Source: JBBRYW01 sp038253945 (lineage in GTDB: Bacteria; Actinomycetota; Thermoleophilia; Gaiellales; Gaiellaceae). Taken from it: a stretch of DNA of 46,330 nt. Under the pieces are notes generated by a model that saw nothing but the letters and a program-made list of their open reading frames with translations, had not been told where the DNA came from and searched no databases. Both the position numbers and the translations under genes were made by a program. Each line of letters opens with the position of its first letter. Within the stretch, counting starts at the first letter, position 1. The DNA is taken from positions 1 through 46,330 of the forward strand of contig JBBSGR010000019.1 in assembly GCA_038253945.1 (NCBI GenBank). The letters run 5' to 3'. Below, piece by piece: positions 42,490 to 46,330 of this stretch.

Positions 42490-42905
42490 GGAGCGCCCTC
42501 GCGCTCCCCCGCCTCGCGAAGCCGCTTCGCAAGAACCTGGAGCAGCTTCCACGCGATCGACGCGTTCTGCTCGACAAAGGGACGGAAATCCCAGGCGGTG
42601 AGCCCGTAGCAGACGAGATCCGAGGCCGCTGTGACGGTGGCCGTTCGCGCGCCGTCGTCGATGAGCGCGACCTCGCCGAAGTAGTTGCCCGGGCCGAGCG
42701 TCGCCCGTTCGTCACCGCGCACGCTGATCTTCGCTTCACCTGCTCCGATCACGAAGAAGCCGATCCCGCCCGTCCCTTCCGTTGCGACCGTATCGCCGGC
42801 CGAGAAGGTGCGCTCCTTGAACGACTGGGCGATCGACTGTAGGTCCCGCCGGTCGAGGTTCTCGAAGAGGGGGACCTTTTGGAGCAACTCGAGTGGGGCG
42901 GGCAT
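42486..42905 (-). CDS. Stand-alone cyclic nucleotide-binding domain protein
   Basis: 139 aa consisting only of a CNB/CRP-type beta-roll: LLQKVPLFENLDRRDLQSIAQSFKERTFSAGDTVATEGTGG, GFFVIGAGEAKISV, the phosphate-binding cassette NYFGEVALIDDGARTATVTA with its Glu and Arg, and a final helix. No DNA-binding or catalytic domain follows, so it may act by binding a partner. It is followed on the same strand, 72 bases upstream of its start, by the xse genes, so cotranscription is possible. Confidence 0.88.
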   Translation of the reverse strand: MPAPLELLQKVPLFENLDRRDLQSIAQSFKERTFSAGDTVATEGTGGIGFFVIGAGEAKISVRGDERATLGPGNYFGEVALIDDGARTATVTAASDLVCYGLTAWDFRPFVEQNASIAWKLLQVLAKRLREAGEREGAP

Positions 42906-42976
42906 GTGTGGATTCTATGCATCTACGGGGTCGCGTGGAACGCACCCTCTGCCTCGCATGCGATCTGGGCGCGCTC

Positions 42977-43192
42977 TCAAGGGTCCGGTCGGACCGCCTC
43001 CACGCGCTGGGCGAGCTCCTCGATGTGCCCCTCTGCCCGGTCGAGCTTCTCGCGGCAGAAGCGATAGAGCTCTTCCCCTCGCTGCCAGAGCTCGATCGCC
43101 CGGTCGAGGTCGGCCCGGCCGGTCTCGAGCTCGCCGACGATGCGCTCGAGCTCGGTCTGGGCCTCCTCGAAGCTTGCGGGCTCCTGCGTCAC
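42977..43192 (-). CDS. xseB: Exodeoxyribonuclease VII small subunit
   Basis: 71 aa from the GTG at 43192, which overlaps the xseA stop (GTGA). The XseB coiled helices are evident: SFEEAQTELERIVGELETGRADLDRAIELWQRGEELYRFCREKLDRAEGHIEEL. It forms the ExoVII complex with XseA, several small subunits per large one. Typical length and order (xseA then xseB). Confidence 0.92.
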   Translation of the reverse strand: MTQEPASFEEAQTELERIVGELETGRADLDRAIELWQRGEELYRFCREKLDRAEGHIEELAQRVEAVRPDP

Positions 43193-44343
43193 GGCCTCGT
43201 CTCCTCGACGCGGGCTCCGAAAGCTCCCTCGGCGAGCTCCACGTCGACGCGGAGCCCCGGTTCGAGCGTGCTCGAGGAGTGAACGACGCCGTGGTCGGTT
43301 CGGACGATCGCGTACCCGCGCTCGAGCGTCGCCCTGGGCGAGAGGGCCCGGAGCTGAGCGGCGGCTCGCTCGAGCCCTGCCCTGCGGCGCTCGACGAGGA
43401 GGCTCGGCGCGCGCCGGAGCCGGTCTCGCAGCGCGGTCAGGGCGCGCCGGTCGCGCTCGAGCGCACGCTCGACCCCACGCCGGAGGGCGCTGCGTGTGCG
43501 AGCAAGCTCTTCCTCGAGCCCCTCCAGGTCGGGCACGACGAGCCGGCCCGCAACGCTCGGGGTCGAGGCCCGGATGTCTGCCGCCAGATCGCACAGCGGC
43601 GTGTCCTGCTCGTGCCCCACGGCGGTGACCACGGGTACCGGCGACGTGGCAATGGCTCGAACGAGCAATTCGTCGCTGAACGGCAGCAGGTCCTCGAAGC
43701 TGCCGCCGCCCCGCGCGACCACGATCACGTCGATCTCGGGCAGGGACCACAGCCGTTCCAACGCCGCGGCGACCGCGCGCGCCGCCCGTGGTCCCTGGAC
43801 ATAGGTCTCGGCGACGACGATGCGCGCCGGCGGGAACCGGGTGGTGATCGCCATGATCACGTCCTGCTTCGCCGCCGCGTCGCTTCCCGTCACCAGACCG
43901 ATCCGCCGCGGGAGCCGGGGCAGGCGTCGCTTCCGCTCCGCCCGGAAGAGGCCCTCGGCAGCGAGGCGCTGCTTGCGCCGTTCGAGGGCGGCCAGATGCT
44001 GGCCGAGGCCCAGCCGCTCGATCGAGAGGGCTCTCAGCCGGAAGTCGCCCCGAGCCTCGAACAGCTCGGGGCGGCCGTAGACGTGGATCCGCTCCCCGTC
44101 GGCGAGATCGAGTCGAAGTCCGTCGAACCGGCCTCGAGGCATGGTCACGCCCAGGCAGGCGCCGTCGATCGGGTCCTTGAGGGTGAAGAAGACGCTCTGC
44201 CAGCGCTCCTGACGGCGAAGCTCGGTCACCTCACCCTCGACCCACACGCTCGGAAGCCGCGTCAGCCAGCTTGCGACTCCCCGGTTGAAGGAGGCGACCG
44301 TGTACACCTTGCGCTCGCCGTAGTCGATCGCCTCGACTTTCAT
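43189..44343 (-). CDS. xseA: Exodeoxyribonuclease VII large subunit
   Basis: 384 aa from the ATG at 44343. The N-terminal OB fold is YTVASFNRGVASWLTRLPSVWVEGEVTELRRQ, VFFTLKDPIDGACLGVTMPR and GDFRLRALSIERLG. The catalytic domain is RIGLVTGSDAAAKQDVIMAITTRFPPARIVV, VIVVARGGGSFEDLLPFSDE and VVTAVGHEQDTPLCDLAADIRASTPS. A long helical arm and the C-terminal RGYAIVRTDHG follow. It degrades single-stranded DNA to oligonucleotides. An upstream in-frame start at 44403 lacks homology. Confidence 0.94.
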   Translation of the reverse strand: MKVEAIDYGERKVYTVASFNRGVASWLTRLPSVWVEGEVTELRRQERWQSVFFTLKDPIDGACLGVTMPRGRFDGLRLDLADGERIHVYGRPELFEARGDFRLRALSIERLGLGQHLAALERRKQRLAAEGLFRAERKRRLPRLPRRIGLVTGSDAAAKQDVIMAITTRFPPARIVVAETYVQGPRAARAVAAALERLWSLPEIDVIVVARGGGSFEDLLPFSDELLVRAIATSPVPVVTAVGHEQDTPLCDLAADIRASTPSVAGRLVVPDLEGLEEELARTRSALRRGVERALERDRRALTALRDRLRRAPSLLVERRRAGLERAAAQLRALSPRATLERGYAIVRTDHGVVHSSSTLEPGLRVDVELAEGAFGARVEETRP

Positions 44344-44459
44344 CGTCGGCTCAGCATGCCACGCCGCCCGTCGTCCGCTCCGAGAATGCGCGTGTTCGAG
44401 CACATTTCTCCAACTTTCACGGGAAGGGTTCGTCTAGAGGAGGACGAACGGGGGTCAGA

Positions 44460-44657
44460 ATGAGCGACACCGAGGTCGTCGAACGAGACAGCGAGCGCGA
44501 GAAAGTCGAGAGCTGGCGGCTGCACGTGCTGATCGAGGCCGGCTATCCACTGCCGCTCGCCGAGAGAATTGCCGGGAGCGAGGCTGATCTCCATCGGGCC
44601 GTGGAGCTCGTCCGGAACGGCTGCGGGCACGCGACCGCGGCCGAGATCCTGCTCTAG
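44460..44657 (+). CDS. Small helical protein, unknown function
   Basis: 65 aa. An acidic N-terminus (SDTEVVERDSEREKVESW) is followed by three predicted helices (RLHVLIEAGYPLPLAERIAG, DLHRAVELVRNGCGHATAAEILL) that look like a compact UBA-like or HTH-like bundle. Short proteins of this style are common next to actinobacterial housekeeping genes, but I assign no role. GGAGGACGAACGGGGG lies upstream. It is divergent from xseA; its TAG and the minus-strand stop of the coiled-coil gene are exactly adjacent. Confidence 0.6.
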   Translation: MSDTEVVERDSEREKVESWRLHVLIEAGYPLPLAERIAGSEADLHRAVELVRNGCGHATAAEILL

Positions 44658-46016
44658 CTACTCGCCCGAAAGCTGGAGCGCGCCGAGGCGCTCCTCGGCC
44701 CGCGCCACGATCTCGTCGAGCCGGCGCGAGAGGCCGTGGATGCGGGCCTCCAGGATTCCACGCTCGGCCTCCGTGTCCGCGGCGAGCGCCTCGAGCCGGC
44801 GTCTCAGCTCAGCCTCGAGGTCGGCGACTCGCCGCTCGACCCCGGCGAGGAGCTCGTCCCGCTGGTGCTCGAGCCCGCCCGCGACGTCCTCGAAGCGGCG
44901 TTCGAGTCGCTGTGCACCGATGTCTCCCACGTGGGTCAGCCGCTCGGAGAGCACGGACTGGGCATCCCGCGCGAATGTGGCGACCGCACGGTCGAGCTCC
45001 CTAGCGAGCCGCTGGGCGGCTCCCTCGCGGGCTCGCTTGGCCGCCTCCTCGAACTGCTGGCTCGCCGCCTCGGCATAGCGGCTCGCCGCCCGGCTCACCA
45101 CTCGCTCGAGCTGCTCCACCTGGCGGCGCTCGACGTCCGCGAAACTCGCCTGCAACCGCGTCGCGGCTTCGGCCTCGTGGCGCTCGATCTCCTCCTGCAA
45201 TCGCCGCTCGCGTCCCTTCAGTCGGCCCTCCACCTCGTCGAGAGCACGCCGCCGGTCGGCGACATGAATCTCCAGCTCGCCTCGCGCCGCCTCGATCGCC
45301 TCGCGTGCGAGCCGGTCGACCTCCTCGCGAAATCGAACCACCGTCTCGCGCGCCCGCTTCGCGTCGGCGTCGAGCCGCCGCGCCTCGGCCTCGATCCGTG
45401 CCTCGGTTTCCTTGAGAACCTTCTCGTGACGTTGGGTGACGCGGGTGGCCTGAAGCGAGAGTGCCTGCTGTGCGCGATCGAGATCTTCCGCCCAGGCGGC
45501 AAGGCGCTGATCGACGCGAGCCTGCGCCGCCGAGACCGAGCCGGCCAGGTCGCTCTGCAGCTCGCGGCGCTGCTCGGTGACGGCACGAAGCCGCTCCTCG
45601 GCGATCTGCCGTTCTTGCTGCGCCAGGAGCGAGACTGAGTCCGCCCGCGCTCGCGCCAGGGTCCGCTCGAGCTCGGTCGCCCGCTCTTCGGCATTTCGCG
45701 AGACGACGTCGGCAAGCCTGGTCTGAGCTTGCTCGGCTCGCTCTTCGAGCCGCCGGCTGCGGACGACCGCCCGGCCGAGCGGGAAGGCCGCGGCGGCGGC
45801 GAAGGCGGCCGCCGAGATCCCGGCTGCCGCGACGGCGAGGTTTGAGCTCGGATCGAAGGCGAGAGCCGCCCAGGCGGCTGCTCCGGCGGCGGCGATGACG
45901 CCTGCGGCGAAGAGCGCGAGTCGATCTTCCCTGCCGAGAAAGCCGAGGACGAGCGAGACTGCCGCGATGACGGCCGCCGCCGCGAAGATCGCCTGAAAGA
46001 CAGCGAGAGTGCCCAC
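44658..46016 (-). CDS. Membrane-anchored long coiled-coil protein
   Basis: 452 aa from the GTG at 46016; the upstream open frame to 46079 is MITE sequence. Three hydrophobic helices (about residues 1-85: VFQAIFAAAAVIAAVSLVLGF, LFAAGVIAAAGAAAWAALAF, AVAAAGISAAAFAAAAAF) precede about 360 residues of nearly unbroken Arg/Glu/Ala-rich coiled coil with no catalytic motif. It resembles RmuC or DivIVA-like scaffolds in layout but lacks their domains. A structural or division/envelope role is a guess. The second MITE copy lies 12 bases upstream of the start, where the promoter should be. Confidence 0.65.
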   Translation of the reverse strand: MGTLAVFQAIFAAAAVIAAVSLVLGFLGREDRLALFAAGVIAAAGAAAWAALAFDPSSNLAVAAAGISAAAFAAAAAFPLGRAVVRSRRLEERAEQAQTRLADVVSRNAEERATELERTLARARADSVSLLAQQERQIAEERLRAVTEQRRELQSDLAGSVSAAQARVDQRLAAWAEDLDRAQQALSLQATRVTQRHEKVLKETEARIEAEARRLDADAKRARETVVRFREEVDRLAREAIEAARGELEIHVADRRRALDEVEGRLKGRERRLQEEIERHEAEAATRLQASFADVERRQVEQLERVVSRAASRYAEAASQQFEEAAKRAREGAAQRLARELDRAVATFARDAQSVLSERLTHVGDIGAQRLERRFEDVAGGLEHQRDELLAGVERRVADLEAELRRRLEALAADTEAERGILEARIHGLSRRLDEIVARAEERLGALQLSGE

Positions 46017-46027
46017 CCGCTGAATGG

Positions 46028-46194
46028 TAGTGCCCCGTTCCAGAAGTGCGGCGCGCCCCGGCACCTCGCAAAGCGGCACCGGATCTGCGTCCTCGGTCGC
46101 ACCGGTATACCCGTATACGAATGCTCCCTGCGTCCTTGCCCGGCTTGCTTTTCGCGCGCCGGGATCATCACCGAACTTCTAGAACGGGGCACTA
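46028..46194. repeat. MITE-like element, copy 2
   Basis: 167 bases with terminal repeats TAGTGCCCCGTTCCAGAAGT and ACTTCTAGAACGGGGCACTA (one mismatch). Internally GTATAC-CC-GTATAC (46105-46118) replaces the central palindrome of copy 1. Reverse-complemented, it aligns with copy 1 over its whole length with about 18 differences by eye. No coding potential. Confidence 0.85.
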
Positions 46195-46281
46195 GTAGGA
46201 CTTTGTTAGCCGGATAGAGGGACCTCTCCCTCGCCGTCGAACGGTGTCCGCATCAGTGGTCATCGTTCGAGGGAGGAGAGG
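46195..46281. other. Upstream region of the last gene
   Basis: No gene. The stretch CGTTCGAGGGAGGAGAGG supplies a strong ribosome-binding site for the ATG at 46282. A short imperfect hairpin GAGGGACCTCTCCCTC lies at about 46217-46232. Confidence 0.45.
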
Positions 46282-46330
46282 ATGGAAGCCGCGCTGCATT
46301 TGGAGAGTCCGGCGGCCGAGGTGCGTGAGC
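46282..46330 (+). CDS. Start of an unidentified gene (3' end outside window)
   Basis: GGGAGGAGAGG immediately precedes the ATG, followed by MEAALHLESPAAEVRE before the window ends. Sixteen codons are too few to identify a family. Confidence 0.5.
   Translation, partial: MEAALHLESPAAEVRE

Overview
The window is GC-rich chromosomal DNA with dense, short-spaced operons, many GTG/TTG starts, ATGA/GTGA/TTGA stop-start overlaps, a bacterial type A RNase P RNA, a Gram-positive-type LexA box and mostly actinobacterial-looking protein families. I infer an uncultured-type actinobacterium, possibly class Thermoleophilia (Gaiellales/Solirubrobacterales relatives). The class is a guess; no 16S rRNA is present.

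Region 1 (1-13581) is a catabolic accessory region. It holds an IclR regulator, an aldehyde dehydrogenase, a Fae-like formaldehyde-activating protein, an SMP-30 lactonase, two histidine-ammonia-lyase (HAL) homologues, a class III aminotransferase, a Gfo/Idh/MocA oxidoreductase, an amidohydrolase, a cysteine-dioxygenase-like protein, a GFA protein and a cupin. Both HAL homologues lack the Ala-Ser-Gly triad that makes the MIO cofactor. Between the intact genes lie eroded ones: an aminotransferase N-terminus and an alcohol dehydrogenase N-terminus spliced into one chimeric reading frame, an internally deleted and frameshifted ornithine-cyclodeaminase gene, and an aldehyde dehydrogenase broken by deletion, frameshift and an amber codon.

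Region 2 (13575-19371) is mostly metal and metalloid handling. An ArsR operator precedes arsR-arsM. A minus-strand operon encodes a beta-propeller protein, two cation-diffusion-facilitator proteins and MntP. A membrane-anchored propeller protein and a small ABM-fold protein follow. Region 3 (19448-20906) is housekeeping: tRNA-Leu(GAG), lexA under its own SOS box, a zinc-ribbon gene and rnpB, whose promoter and 5' end lie inside the zinc-ribbon gene. A decayed phosphotransferase gene follows.

Region 4 (21712-25411) has a ferritin-like protein and a molybdate locus (MerR-Mop regulator, modABC). Region 5 (25494-31395) has an AraC fragment, a minus-strand acyltransferase / 5'-3' exonuclease / deacetylase operon, topB and a primary-type sigma factor. 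Region 6 (31472-38183) is a five-gene peptide ABC transporter ending in an NlpC/P60 peptidase, suggesting cell-wall peptide uptake. It is interrupted by a MITE-like repeat and by a set of tandem GC hairpins. Region 7 (38160-46330) carries an adenosine-deaminase-like enzyme, a GT4 glycosyltransferase with a flippase-like membrane protein, glycerate kinase, a cyclic-nucleotide-binding protein, xseA-xseB, a membrane-anchored coiled-coil protein, the second MITE copy in inverted orientation, and the first codons of a gene that leaves the window.

The strongest candidates for something new are the pair of MIO-less HAL homologues in their eroding gene neighbourhood, the TA-flanked 166/167-bp repeat family, and the rnpB gene started from within an upstream coding sequence.
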